Program-made: the position numbers and the translations under genes | Shown here: positions 35,592 to 44,395 of the stretch, piece by piece | Numbering within the stretch: position 1 is the stretch's first letter | Layout of the letters: every line of letters begins with the position of its first letter | Notes under the pieces: model-generated | Databases searched by the model: none | The model's input: only the letters and a program-made list of their open reading frames with translations | Told to the model about the DNA's origin: nothing | Source: CALDSL01 sp039810245 | GTDB taxonomy: Bacteria; Chloroflexota; Anaerolineae; Anaerolineales; Anaerolineaceae | Direction: 5' to 3' | Assembly (NCBI GenBank): GCA_039810245.1 | Contig: JBDHWQ010000019.1 | Span: 15,037-79,036, forward strand | DNA: 64,000 bases

Positions 35592-37199
35592 ATGCGATTG
35601 AAACACACCGCCCTCACCCTGCTCTGGCGCGCCGCGCTTCTGGCGATCGCCGGTATGCTGCTGGGCAGTTGCGCGCCGCAAGCGGTGGCCTCCACTGCGC
35701 CCCTGAACGTGCTGGTGGCGACCGATGGACGGCAGAGCGCGGTACAGGTGCCGGTGGGCAGCAGCGTGCAGTCTGCGCTCGAAGCGGCCGGTGTGCAGCT
35801 CAGCTCCCTGGATCGCGTCGACCCACCAGGCTTTAGCCTGCTGACCGGGCCGGCCATCATCACGGTAACGCGCGTAACCGAAGAATTCAGCGTGCAGGAT
35901 GTGGTAATCCCATTCGAACAGCAGACGGTACGCAACGAGCTGCTGCCGCGCGACGAAGTGCGCCGCGTTCAGAAAGGCGTGCCCGGTCTGAAGCAGGAAA
36001 CCTACCGGCGCGTGTACGAAGACGGCGTGCAAGTATCCAATACGCTGTTCAAGAGCGAGATCATCACCGAAGCACGGCCGGAAATCGTGATGGTCGGATC
36101 GCAGCTTCCATATACTCCGGTGGCGCTGCCCGGACGGCTGGCCTACCTGACCGCCGGCAACGCGTGGCTGATGGAAGGTACCACCGGCGAGCGCAAACCG
36201 TTGGTGACCACCGGCGACCTGGACGGATACGTATTCAGCCTTTCGGAGGATGGCGCCTGGCTGCTGTATACCCGCAAAGCCGCGGAGGGTGATAAAGAAA
36301 CGATTAACAGCCTGTGGGCGGTACGGGTAACCGATGAAGAACCCGCGCCAATTGACCTGAAAGTGCGCAACGTGATCCATTTCGCGGGCTGGGTGCCTGG
36401 ACAGAACCAGGTAGTGAGCTATTCGACTGTCGAGCCGCGCAGCGCGCCACCTGGCTGGCAGGCCAATAACGACCTGCAGACCCTGTCCATCCTGCCGGGC
36501 GGCGGGGTTGGTAAGCCCAAAGTGCTGGTTGAAACCAACGCCGGCGGCATTTACGGCTGGTGGGGAACCACCTTTGCGTGGTCACCGGATGGCAGCCGGC
36601 TGGCGTACGCGCGCCCGGATGGCGTTGGGCTGGTAGACCTGGATGAGGGGACCTTCCGGCCGTTGATGGAAATGCTGCCGTTACAAACCGGGCGCGACTG
36701 GGCCTGGGTTCCCGGGTTAAGCTGGTCGCCGGATGGGCGCGTGCTGTATAGCGTAAATCACGGCGTGGAAGAAGGCATGCCCAGCCCAGAGGAATCGCAG
36801 CACTTCCACGTGACCGCCCTTCCGGTTGATGGCAGCAGTGCCGCCCCGGTGGCGAGCGAGAGCGGCATGTTTGCATACCCGGCCGCCGCACCGCGCGCGC
36901 AAGATCGCACCTACAGCGTGGCATTCCTCAAAGCGCGCTTCCCGGCGCAAAGCGAAACGAGCACTTACCGGCTGTGGCTGATGGACCGCGACGGCTCCAA
37001 CCAGCAAGCGATTTTCCCGGCCGAAGGCAGCGCGGGGATCGGCCCGCAGCAGGTGGTTTGGTCGCCCGTGGGGGCGGATAGCAGCCTATGGATTGGCGTG
37101 CTCTCCGAAGGCAATATTTATTTCGTCCATCCCACCTCAGGCGAGGTGCAGAAAGTGACCGGCGACGGGTCGATCAGCCGCATTGACTGGCAGGAATGA
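35592..37199 (+). CDS. Lipoprotein with DUF348-like, G5 and TolB-like propeller domains
   Basis: 535 residues. Lipobox LLGSC with Cys27. A DUF348-type ubiquitin-like domain (about 38-85) and a G5 domain (about 90-165) are arranged as in resuscitation factors and wall-associated proteins; G5 domains bind N-acetylglucosamine-type glycans. The C-terminal two thirds is a beta-propeller with repeated TolB/WD40-like blades (AYLTAGNAWLME, FAWSPDGSRLAYAR, SWSPDGRVLYSV). A surface protein that docks on peptidoglycan or exopolysaccharide is the best guess. The combination of G5 with a propeller is uncommon. Confidence 0.82.
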   Translation: MRLKHTALTLLWRAALLAIAGMLLGSCAPQAVASTAPLNVLVATDGRQSAVQVPVGSSVQSALEAAGVQLSSLDRVDPPGFSLLTGPAIITVTRVTEEFSVQDVVIPFEQQTVRNELLPRDEVRRVQKGVPGLKQETYRRVYEDGVQVSNTLFKSEIITEARPEIVMVGSQLPYTPVALPGRLAYLTAGNAWLMEGTTGERKPLVTTGDLDGYVFSLSEDGAWLLYTRKAAEGDKETINSLWAVRVTDEEPAPIDLKVRNVIHFAGWVPGQNQVVSYSTVEPRSAPPGWQANNDLQTLSILPGGGVGKPKVLVETNAGGIYGWWGTTFAWSPDGSRLAYARPDGVGLVDLDEGTFRPLMEMLPLQTGRDWAWVPGLSWSPDGRVLYSVNHGVEEGMPSPEESQHFHVTALPVDGSSAAPVASESGMFAYPAAAPRAQDRTYSVAFLKARFPAQSETSTYRLWLMDRDGSNQQAIFPAEGSAGIGPQQVVWSPVGADSSLWIGVLSEGNIYFVHPTSGEVQKVTGDGSISRIDWQE

Positions 37200-37232
37200 T
37201 TTTCATTTAGAAGGCAAAGCAGGGAGACAATC

Positions 37233-38204
37233 ATGCGAGTACTGATTACAGGAGCGGCAGGGTTTTTAGGGTCACATCTGTGCGAGCGTCTGTTGGACGA
37301 AGGTCACGAAGTGATCGGCATGGACAACTTCATCACCGGCAGCCCGGATAACCTCACTCATCTGGCGGGGCGGCCGGGGTTCGACTTTATCCGCCACGAT
37401 GTGGCCAACTTTATCTTTGTGCCTAAACCGGTGGATGCGGTGATGCACTTTGCCTCTCCGGCCAGCCCCAACCCTGCCTCACCCTATGGTTACACCAATC
37501 TGCCCATTCAGACGATGAAGGCCGGCGCGCTGGGCACGCTCAATACGCTGGGCGTGGCGCGGGCGTTCAAGGCGCGCTTCCTGCTGGCATCAACCAGTGA
37601 AATCTACGGCGACCCGCTGGAACACCCGCAGCGCGAAACCTACTGGGGCCACGTTGACCCCATTGGCGTCCGCTCGGTATACGACGAGGCCAAGCGTTTC
37701 GCCGAGGCGCTTACGATGGCATACCACGGTTATCATGGCATCGACACGCGCATTGTGCGCATCTTCAATACCTACGGGCCTCGCATGCGCCTGGATGATG
37801 GCCGCGTAGTGCCGAACTTCATCCAGCAGGCGCTGCGCGGCGAACCGCTGACAATTTATGGCGATGGCTTGCAGACACGCAGCTTCTGCTTCGCCGATGA
37901 CCTGGTGGAAGGCATCTACCGGCTGCTGCTCTCAGATGAGCACTGCCCGGTGAATATCGGTAACCCGACCGAGACGACCATCCTGGAATTTGCTAAAACG
38001 ATCAACCGGCTGGTGGGAAACGCGGCCGGCACGGTGATGAAACCCGCGTCGCGGCTGGGTGATGACCCGCAGCGGCGGCAGCCCGATATCACCCGGGCGC
38101 GTGAAATTTTGAACTGGGAGCCGAGAATCTCGCTGGACGAAGGTATTCGCCGCACGATACCCTACTTCCAGAAAAAGATGGGGACAGCACAGCGAGATGA
38201 ATAG
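37233..38204 (+). CDS. NAD-dependent sugar epimerase, probable UDP-glucuronate decarboxylase
   Basis: 323 residues of the extended SDR family. The Rossmann motif GAAGFLG (7-13), the STSEIYGDP segment and the catalytic YxxxK (Tyr150, Lys154) in SVYDEAKR are present. The stretch PIGVRSVYDEAKRFAEAL and the C-terminal PDITRAREILNWEP strongly resemble UXS, which converts UDP-glucuronate to UDP-xylose. A dTDP-glucose dehydratase or other epimerase is less likely. The next gene, GtrA, overlaps its end by 8 nt, pointing to a cell-surface glycan operon. Confidence 0.9.
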   Translation: MRVLITGAAGFLGSHLCERLLDEGHEVIGMDNFITGSPDNLTHLAGRPGFDFIRHDVANFIFVPKPVDAVMHFASPASPNPASPYGYTNLPIQTMKAGALGTLNTLGVARAFKARFLLASTSEIYGDPLEHPQRETYWGHVDPIGVRSVYDEAKRFAEALTMAYHGYHGIDTRIVRIFNTYGPRMRLDDGRVVPNFIQQALRGEPLTIYGDGLQTRSFCFADDLVEGIYRLLLSDEHCPVNIGNPTETTILEFAKTINRLVGNAAGTVMKPASRLGDDPQRRQPDITRAREILNWEPRISLDEGIRRTIPYFQKKMGTAQRDE

Positions 38205-38712
38205 AAGCAAAGAGTTCTCGCGATTTTTGCGCTTCGCCCTGGTTGGCGTAATCGGCGCGGTGGTAGATTTTGGCATTTTCAACCTGCTGGCCACGCTACT
38301 GGGCGTTCGCCCGCTGTTGGCGCAGGTTGTATCGTTCAGCATGGCGGTAGTGAGCAACTTTATCTGGAACCGCTTCTGGACCTATCCTGATTCGCGCAGT
38401 AAACCGGTGCGGCGCCAGATCGTGCAATTCACACTGATCAGTGTTGTCGGGCTGTTGATCCGCACGCCGCTGTTTGCTTTTTTGGAGCCCAATTTGATCC
38501 GCCTGTTCAGCGGCATACTGCCGGCGGGCAGCATCTCGCCGGTATTTGCCGGCCACAATGTTTCGCTGGCGATTGCCATTGTGGTGGTAATGTTCTGGAA
38601 CTTTATCGCCAACCGGTTTTGGACCTATAATGACGTGGACCGGCCGCTGGCGACCGGAATGGTGACCCTGGATGAGCGTGACACGACCCCCAAACGTACC
38701 GTTAGGCGCTGA
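38197..38712 (+). CDS. GtrA-family membrane protein
   Basis: 171 residues with four membrane helices and the family hallmarks FLRFALVGVIGAVVDFGIFNLL at the N-terminus (first 20-odd residues) and repeated SNFIWNRFWTY / WNFIANRFWTY motifs. GtrA proteins are thought to move polyprenyl-phosphate-linked sugars across the membrane. The gene overlaps the sugar-epimerase gene by 8 nt and the following ATPase gene by 41 nt, indicating strong translational coupling. Confidence 0.93.
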   Translation: MNRSKEFSRFLRFALVGVIGAVVDFGIFNLLATLLGVRPLLAQVVSFSMAVVSNFIWNRFWTYPDSRSKPVRRQIVQFTLISVVGLLIRTPLFAFLEPNLIRLFSGILPAGSISPVFAGHNVSLAIAIVVVMFWNFIANRFWTYNDVDRPLATGMVTLDERDTTPKRTVRR

Positions 38713-39856
38713 GGCTGCGGCCGGCCCGCGCACGCTGAAAGAGCTGCTGGGACTGGCCCCACAAGGCGGGGCGCAGGACGCCGCCCTGGAAGACTCCGGG
38801 CTGGCCGAAAGCCTGCCCTATCCCTTCCTGGCCATCGTGGGACAGGAAGAAATGAAGCTGGCGCTGCTGTTGGGGGTAATCAACCCGGCAGTGGGCGGCG
38901 TGCTGCTGGTGGGACCGCGCGGCACAGGCAAGACCACCGCCGTGCGCAGCCTGGTGGACCTGCTGCCGCAGGTAGAGCGCAGCCTGTGCCCGTATGGCTG
39001 CCTGCCGGAAGACGTGGAAAGCGGTGGGATGGACGCGGTGTGCCCGGACTGTGCGCGCAAGTACGGTGAAGGCCGCCCCCTTACCCGCCCCGACCAGGTA
39101 CGGCTGGTGGAACTGCCGCTCAACGCCCGGCTGGATGACGTGATCGGCGGGCTGGACGAGCAAGCCACGGCGCATGACCGCATGCGGCTCAAACCTGGCA
39201 TCCTGGCGCGCGCCGACCGCAACGTCTTGTATATTGACGAGGTCAACCTGCTGCAGGCTGAAGTTGCCGACGCGGTACTGGATTCAGCGGCGCAGGGCAT
39301 ATACAGCGTGCGGCGCGGGTCTGTTGCAGCCACCTACCGCGCAGCTTTCACCCTGGTAGGCTCGATGAACCCCGAAGAAGGCAAGCTGCGCCCGCAGATG
39401 ATGGACCGCTTCGGGCTGCGCGTGGTGGTACGCGGGTTGGAAAATGAAACCGAGCGGCTGGAAGCCTACCGGCGGGTGCGGTTGTATCGCGAACATCCGC
39501 GCAGGGTAATTAATGGCTATGCGCAAGCCACCGCGCAGGCGCGGGATGAGATTGATACCGCGCGGCGGCTGCTGCCCGGTGTAAGCATCCCGGAACAGGT
39601 GGCAAAGGCCGGCATACGGCTGATCCGCGCATTGGGCATCCCTTCGCTGCGTGCCGAGCTGGCGCTGCTGGAAAGCGCCCGGGCGCTGGCCGCGGCGGAT
39701 AACCGCATCGAGGTGCGCCTGGAAGACCTGCAAACTGTGGCCCCGGCGGCGCTGCGCATGCGGCGCTCGGAATTTATGCAGCAGTTCCTGGAAAGCCAGG
39801 CAGCCGAAGAGGCCGGTATCCGCGACGCGTTGGAAGCCGTGCAGAGCGAGAAATAG
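38672..39856 (+). CDS. ChlI/BchI-like AAA+ ATPase with four-Cys insertion
   Basis: 394 residues. Walker A GPRGTGKTT (about 81-89), Walker B VLYIDEVNLL, LVGSMNPEEGKLRPQMMDRFGL and the ELPLNARLDDVIGGLD segment match the ATPase subunit of magnesium chelatase. The insertion that in chlorophyll-type ChlI carries negatively charged residues here contains Cys106, Cys110, Cys124 and Cys127 (CPYGC...CPDC), a likely zinc-binding knuckle. No ChlD or ChlH gene is nearby, so true Mg-porphyrin chelation is unproven; other metal chelatases or MoxR-like roles are possible. Its start lies 41 nt inside gtrA. A URO-D-family gene follows 81 nt later. Confidence 0.86.
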   Translation: MSVTRPPNVPLGAEAAAGPRTLKELLGLAPQGGAQDAALEDSGLAESLPYPFLAIVGQEEMKLALLLGVINPAVGGVLLVGPRGTGKTTAVRSLVDLLPQVERSLCPYGCLPEDVESGGMDAVCPDCARKYGEGRPLTRPDQVRLVELPLNARLDDVIGGLDEQATAHDRMRLKPGILARADRNVLYIDEVNLLQAEVADAVLDSAAQGIYSVRRGSVAATYRAAFTLVGSMNPEEGKLRPQMMDRFGLRVVVRGLENETERLEAYRRVRLYREHPRRVINGYAQATAQARDEIDTARRLLPGVSIPEQVAKAGIRLIRALGIPSLRAELALLESARALAAADNRIEVRLEDLQTVAPAALRMRRSEFMQQFLESQAAEEAGIRDALEAVQSEK

Positions 39857-39937
39857 GCCCTGGTCTGGCAGAAGCTGTACCCTGAGGGGGCTGAAGGGCG
39901 CGGCAAAGAAGACTAGCGATCAATCAAGGAGAGAAGG

Positions 39938-40930
39938 ATGATGAGTACGACGTTGACGCACCGCGAACGATTGGAAACCACCCTGGCCGGCGGCCAACCC
40001 GACCGGGCGCCAGTGGCGCTGTGGCGGCATTTCCCGGTGGACGACCAGACCCCAGGCGGGCTGGCGGCGGCGGTGGCAGCGTTTCAGCGCCAGTTCGACT
40101 TTGACCTGATCAAAGTGACCCCGTCTTCGTCGTTTTGCCTGTATGACTGGGGTGTACAGGACCGCTGGGCGGGCAATCCGGAAGGCACGCGCGAGTACAG
40201 CCAGCCGGTGATCCGACGCGCGGAGGATTGGCCCACGCTGCGGCCGCTGGACCCACGGGCGGGCCACCTGGGCGAGCAGGTAGAGTGCCTTCGCCTGCTT
40301 AGCGCCGAATTTGCGCCGCAAACGCCGGTGATCCAGACGATTTTTAGCCCGCTATCGCAGGCGAAAAACCTGGTGGGCAAGGCGAACCTGGCCGCGCACC
40401 TGCGCAGCCACGGCGACGCGCTGCACGCTGCACTGAAAACCCTTACCGAGACCACCATCCGCTTTATCGAGGCTTGCAAGCCAACCGGCATCGCCGGCAT
40501 TTTTTATGCAGTGCAGCACGCGCAGTATGGCGTGCTTTCGGCGCAAGAGTATGCCGAGTTTGGCCGGCCGTATGACCTGCGCATCCTGGAAGCCGCGCGT
40601 GATCTGTGGCTAAACATGCTGCACCTGCACGGCGAGGAAGTGATGTTCGCCGAGGTGGCGGATTACCCGGTGCAAATTATCAACTGGCATGACCGGCAGA
40701 CCCCGCCCGACTTGGCCGGCGGGTTGGACCAGTTCGGTGGTTCAGTGTGCGGTGGGCTGCGCCAGTGGGAAACCATGGTGCTGGGTACGCCGGACCAGGT
40801 GCGGGCAGAAGCCGCAAGTGCCTTACAGGCCACCGGCGGGCGGCGTTTTATCCTGGGAACAGGCTGCGTGCTGCCGATCACCGCGCCTTATGGCAACATT
40901 ATCGCCGCGCGGAGCGCGGTGGAACGATGA
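39938..40930 (+). CDS. Uroporphyrinogen decarboxylase-family protein
   Basis: 330 residues; ATG at 39938 with AAGGAG 6 nt upstream. The overall (beta/alpha)8 fold is indicated by conserved URO-D family segments such as QTIFSPLSQAKNLVG and the C-terminal LGTGCVLP. The classic HemE N-terminal RQAGRYLPEY motif is replaced by WRHFPVDDQ, so this is more likely a relative (methyltransferase-type or other URO-D-like) than the housekeeping decarboxylase. The stop overlaps the rsmD start (ATGA). Substrate unknown. Confidence 0.82.
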   Translation: MMSTTLTHRERLETTLAGGQPDRAPVALWRHFPVDDQTPGGLAAAVAAFQRQFDFDLIKVTPSSSFCLYDWGVQDRWAGNPEGTREYSQPVIRRAEDWPTLRPLDPRAGHLGEQVECLRLLSAEFAPQTPVIQTIFSPLSQAKNLVGKANLAAHLRSHGDALHAALKTLTETTIRFIEACKPTGIAGIFYAVQHAQYGVLSAQEYAEFGRPYDLRILEAARDLWLNMLHLHGEEVMFAEVADYPVQIINWHDRQTPPDLAGGLDQFGGSVCGGLRQWETMVLGTPDQVRAEAASALQATGGRRFILGTGCVLPITAPYGNIIAARSAVER

Positions 40931-41499
40931 GCACTCCGCGCATCATTTCCGGTAAGGCCAGGGGCATTCGCCTAAGCGATGTGCCGGGCAATATCACCCG
41001 CCCGATCACTGACATGGTGAAGACCGCGCTGTTTAACATCCTGGGTGAAGATATCGTCGACAGCACCATGCTGGACCTGTTCGGTGGTACGGGCAGTGTA
41101 GGCATTGAAGCGCTGAGTCGCGGGGCGCGCTACGTGCGTTTTATTGACCTCAACCACCCGGCGGTGGCGACGATCAAAGCCAACCTGGAGAAAACGCGGC
41201 TGAAAGACAGCGCCGATGTGCTGCAGATGGATGCCTATTCGCTGCTGCGCCAGCGCCCCGACCGCGCGTTCGATTATATTTTCATTGCCCCGCCACAATA
41301 TAAAGGCATGTGGCAACGCGCGCTGGAAGAGCTGGACAAAAACCCCAGCTGGCTGGCCGAAGGCGGCTGGGTGGTAGTGCAGATTGACCCGGTAGAACAT
41401 GAGGAGCGCACGTTCCAGAGCTTTACGATGTTTGAAGAACGCAAGTACGGCAACACGTTGCTGATGTTTTATGAGCAGAACGCCGGCGCGCCGGAATAA
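40927..41499 (+). CDS. rsmD: RsmD 16S rRNA guanine-N2 methyltransferase
   Basis: 190 residues. RIISGKARGIRL at the N-terminus and the SAM-binding LDLFGGTGSVGIEALSRGA are diagnostic; the target-recognition DPPY-like motif reads IAPPQY. RsmD makes m2G966 in 16S rRNA. The ATG at 40927 overlaps the URO-D-family stop by 4 nt. A longer frame upstream is out of homology and lies in the preceding gene. Confidence 0.93.
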   Translation: MSTPRIISGKARGIRLSDVPGNITRPITDMVKTALFNILGEDIVDSTMLDLFGGTGSVGIEALSRGARYVRFIDLNHPAVATIKANLEKTRLKDSADVLQMDAYSLLRQRPDRAFDYIFIAPPQYKGMWQRALEELDKNPSWLAEGGWVVVQIDPVEHEERTFQSFTMFEERKYGNTLLMFYEQNAGAPE

Positions 41500-41505
41500 C
41501 ACATT

Positions 41506-42018
41506 CTAGTGATTGACCACCACCCTTAGCCGCTCCTGGGCGTCGTAGAAGGAGCGAGCGTAGAAGGGCGGATCGCCGCGGCGCATGGTGGCGACCAGGG
41601 GCAGCAGGACTTTCAGATCGTCCACCAGCGGCAGGCCGTTGAGCGCGTCCAGGGCGTGCCACTCCAGCGCGCCCTCGGGCGAAGGTCGCAGTTTTAGCGG
41701 CTCGCCGTCCGGGAAGTCGCAACGGAAGACGAACACGCCAATGCCGGTCTGTTCACTGGCATCTACCATAATGGTGCCGCACAGCCACAGGTCGCCACCC
41801 CGCAGACCCGTTTCTTCGTGCAGCTCGCGACGCGCGCCGGCCAGCACATCTTCGCTGCGCTCGATGTGCCCGCCGATGCCGTTATAGCGGTTGGCCCACA
41901 GCCGTTTGGTGGGAGCGCCCTTGAGCAGCAACACATTCCCATCCTGGACGACGAACACCAGGCTGCGCGGGATGATCTGGTAGCGATCGCTGCTGACGCC
42001 CTGTTCGGATCTTGGCAT
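41506..42018 (-). CDS. Nudix hydrolase
   Basis: 170 residues. The Nudix box is complete: G-x5-E-x7-REL-HEE-TGL (GHIERSEDVLAGARRELHEE). Family members hydrolyse nucleoside diphosphates linked to another group; the substrate cannot be read from the box. It is convergent with rsmD, 6 nt apart, and separated from the aldolase gene by a strong hairpin. No good SD is seen. Confidence 0.92.
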   Translation of the reverse strand: MPRSEQGVSSDRYQIIPRSLVFVVQDGNVLLLKGAPTKRLWANRYNGIGGHIERSEDVLAGARRELHEETGLRGGDLWLCGTIMVDASEQTGIGVFVFRCDFPDGEPLKLRPSPEGALEWHALDALNGLPLVDDLKVLLPLVATMRRGDPPFYARSFYDAQERLRVVVNH

Positions 42019-42054
42019 AGAGAGAAACCCCGGTGATACCTGACCTCTGTAAGG

Positions 42055-42091
42055 ATCGTCCCGCCGGGTTTGGCGGCGGGACGATGATTTT
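42055..42091. terminator. Strong GC-rich hairpin between nudix and aldolase genes
   Basis: 12-bp perfect stem ATCGTCCCGCCG/CGGCGGGACGAT with a 7-nt loop. Four Ts follow on the plus strand; on the minus strand, where the aldolase transcript runs, the T-run is poor. It probably ends or processes the aldolase message. Confidence 0.55.
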
Positions 42092-42107
42092 CTGGTTTAT
42101 GGGTAAC

Positions 42108-43055
42108 TCAACCAACCAGACGGCGCAGTTCAGGGAGTTGGCCGGCGCTGCCGAGCTTCACGTTTTTGCTGGCGATGAACTTTGCGTATTCTGCCATGAA
42201 CACCTTGCCGGGATCCCGCAGGTCAAACTTTTCGGGATGCTGCTGGAAGAACTCGCGGTGCACGCGCGTCCAAACCAGGCGGCCGTCCGTATCAATGTTG
42301 ATCTTGGTGACGCCCAGCTTGGCTGCGCCGAGGAACTGATTGTCATCCACGCCCTTGGCGCCTTTGAGCATGCCACCGGCCGCGTTAATGCGCTCAACTT
42401 CTTCCTGCGGAACCGAGCTGGAGCCATGCATCACCAGCGGGAATCCGGGGAGCTGTTCCTGGATCTGGGCCAGCACATCCAGGCGCAGGGCCTGGTTGCC
42501 CGAAAACTTGAACGCGCCGTGGCTGGTGCCAATGGCAACCGCCAGCGAATCGCAGCCGGAACGCTCGACGAATTCGCGCGCCACTTTGGGGTCGGTCAGC
42601 TTGGCGTTGGCTTCATCCACGGCAACGTGTTCTTCCACGCCGCCTAACTGGCCCAGCTCAGCTTCGACGACGATGCCACGCGCGTGGGCGGCTTCGACCA
42701 CGCGGCGCGTGGTGGCAATATTGTTCTCAAAATCTTCGTGGCTGGCATCGATCATCACCGAGCTGTAAAAACCCGATTCGATGCAATCATAGCAGGTGGC
42801 CTCATCGCCATGGTCGAGATGCACAGCGAAGATCGCGTCCGGAAAGACTTCGTCGGCCACGCGGATGATGGCTTCCAGCATGCGCTTATCGGAGTATGAG
42901 CGAGCGCCTTTACTGATCTGGATAATAAAGGGCGCCTGGCTGTCGATACAGCCGCGGAACAGGCCCATGGTCTGCTCCAGGTTGTTGATGTTATAGGCGC
43001 CGATCGCGTACTTACCATATGCGGCTCGGAACAGTTCTTTGGTCGTTACGATCAT
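42108..43055 (-). CDS. fba: Class II fructose-bisphosphate aldolase
   Basis: 315 residues from the ATG at 43053-43055, preceded by AGGAGG. Class II features: AVHLDHGDEAT zinc-site segment (His, Asp), VEAELGQLGG, HGSSSVP and KINIDTDGRL. The enzyme cleaves fructose-1,6-bisphosphate (or ketose bisphosphate relatives) using a divalent metal. Upstream on the same strand lies phosphofructokinase, so the two glycolytic steps are encoded side by side. Confidence 0.95.
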   Translation of the reverse strand: MIVTTKELFRAAYGKYAIGAYNINNLEQTMGLFRGCIDSQAPFIIQISKGARSYSDKRMLEAIIRVADEVFPDAIFAVHLDHGDEATCYDCIESGFYSSVMIDASHEDFENNIATTRRVVEAAHARGIVVEAELGQLGGVEEHVAVDEANAKLTDPKVAREFVERSGCDSLAVAIGTSHGAFKFSGNQALRLDVLAQIQEQLPGFPLVMHGSSSVPQEEVERINAAGGMLKGAKGVDDNQFLGAAKLGVTKINIDTDGRLVWTRVHREFFQQHPEKFDLRDPGKVFMAEYAKFIASKNVKLGSAGQLPELRRLVG

Positions 43056-43195
43056 TTCTTGCCCTCCTGAGCAAAACCAGACTTTTCGGCCATGCTGCAT
43101 CCTCCCCCGTCGCATCACATCGAAGCGATGACCGTGAAAGGGTGCATGCGCACTTGCTCACCAGGACCCTGATAGTGGGGCCGTCTGTCCTTATT

Positions 43196-44362
43196 TTAGC
43201 TTAAGAACATCGGAACGCCCATGAAATCGCGGATCTTGGGGCGGTAATTCTCGATATCATAGAACGCGGGCACATCCACGCGCTTCTTACCGGCCGTGAT
43301 CATTTCGATCGGCACGGTGGAATACTTGCCGCCATGCAGCGCAACCATCTTGCCCGTTTCGCCGCGGCGGATAAGCTGCATCGCCAGGTTGCCAAATGAC
43401 ATGGCCACCATGCGGTCGAGCGAATCGGGCGCGCCAGAGCGCATCATGTAAGCAAGCTGCTGGTACATAATATCCTGCCCGGTGCGGCGCTTGATCTCTT
43501 CCGAGACGAGCTGGCCCACGCCGCCCAGTTTGCGGTGGCCGTACGCGTCTTCTTCGCCGGTCTCAATCACGTCGCCACCTTCCATAATTGCGCCTTCCGA
43601 TATGGTAAAGATGGCGTAATTCGACGGGTTATTGCGCTTGTCTTCCATGATAAATTCGGCCAGCCGCTGGATTTCAAAGGGAACTTCGGTGATAATCGCG
43701 CGGTCGACGTAGGCCAGGTAAGCGCTGATCAGGCTGGTCTCACCGGAATTGCGGCCGAACAGCTCCACGATGCCGATGCGCTCGTGCGAACCAACCGAGG
43801 AGCGCATGTTGGTGATCAATTCGACGCTGCGGGTGACGGCGGTAGAAAAGCCGATGCAGTAATCGGTGCCAAAGACGTCATTGTCCATCGTCTTGGGGAT
43901 GGCCACGCAGGGGAAGCCCTCTTTGTGCAGGCGATGGGCATAGCTGAGGGTATCATCGCCACCGATGGGAACCAGATAATCGATGCCCAGGTGCTCCAGA
44001 ACTTTGACCACATAGGAGGTGTAGTCCAGCTTGCCTTCGGGGCCATCTTTGCCGAAAGATGTGTTCTTGAGGAAATCGGGCACGTTCTTAGGGCTGACTT
44101 TGCCGGGGTTGGTGCGCGAAGTGTGCAGGAAGGTGCCACCGGTGCGGTCAATGGTGCGAACGTCGTCGCGGTGCAGCTCGCGGATGTAGTAATCGTGGGT
44201 GGAAGGCTCGTCCAGGTTGTACTGGAGCAGGCCGGCCCACCCTCGGCGTATGCCCAGTACGCGGTAACCCATCTCCAGCGCATTGAGCACCACTGCCTTC
44301 ATGGCAGGGTTGAGTCCGGGGACATCGCCGCCTCCGGTCAGGATACCAATCGTCTTCGTCAT
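43196..44362 (-). CDS. Phosphofructokinase with pyrophosphate-type residues
   Basis: 388 residues of the group A/B PFK family. TGGGDVPGLN opens the fold. At the two positions that set donor preference it reads GGDD (Asp137) and PKTMDND (Lys157), where ATP enzymes have GGDG and PGT. In characterised enzymes Asp plus Lys here mean pyrophosphate is the phosphoryl donor, so this is probably a reversible PPi-PFK (EC 2.7.1.90) rather than an ATP-PFK. It transfers phosphate to fructose-6-phosphate. Followed by the aldolase gene after 140 nt. The start ATG is at 44360-44362. Confidence 0.93.
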   Translation of the reverse strand: MTKTIGILTGGGDVPGLNPAMKAVVLNALEMGYRVLGIRRGWAGLLQYNLDEPSTHDYYIRELHRDDVRTIDRTGGTFLHTSRTNPGKVSPKNVPDFLKNTSFGKDGPEGKLDYTSYVVKVLEHLGIDYLVPIGGDDTLSYAHRLHKEGFPCVAIPKTMDNDVFGTDYCIGFSTAVTRSVELITNMRSSVGSHERIGIVELFGRNSGETSLISAYLAYVDRAIITEVPFEIQRLAEFIMEDKRNNPSNYAIFTISEGAIMEGGDVIETGEEDAYGHRKLGGVGQLVSEEIKRRTGQDIMYQQLAYMMRSGAPDSLDRMVAMSFGNLAMQLIRRGETGKMVALHGGKYSTVPIEMITAGKKRVDVPAFYDIENYRPKIRDFMGVPMFLS

Positions 44363-44395
44363 GCAAAATCCTCCGAAAAAATGGCGTTTGGAATG

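Noticed and set aside
39938..40930. Housekeeping HemE
   Set aside because: The conserved N-terminal RQAGRYLPEY motif is missing, so I call it only a URO-D-family protein.
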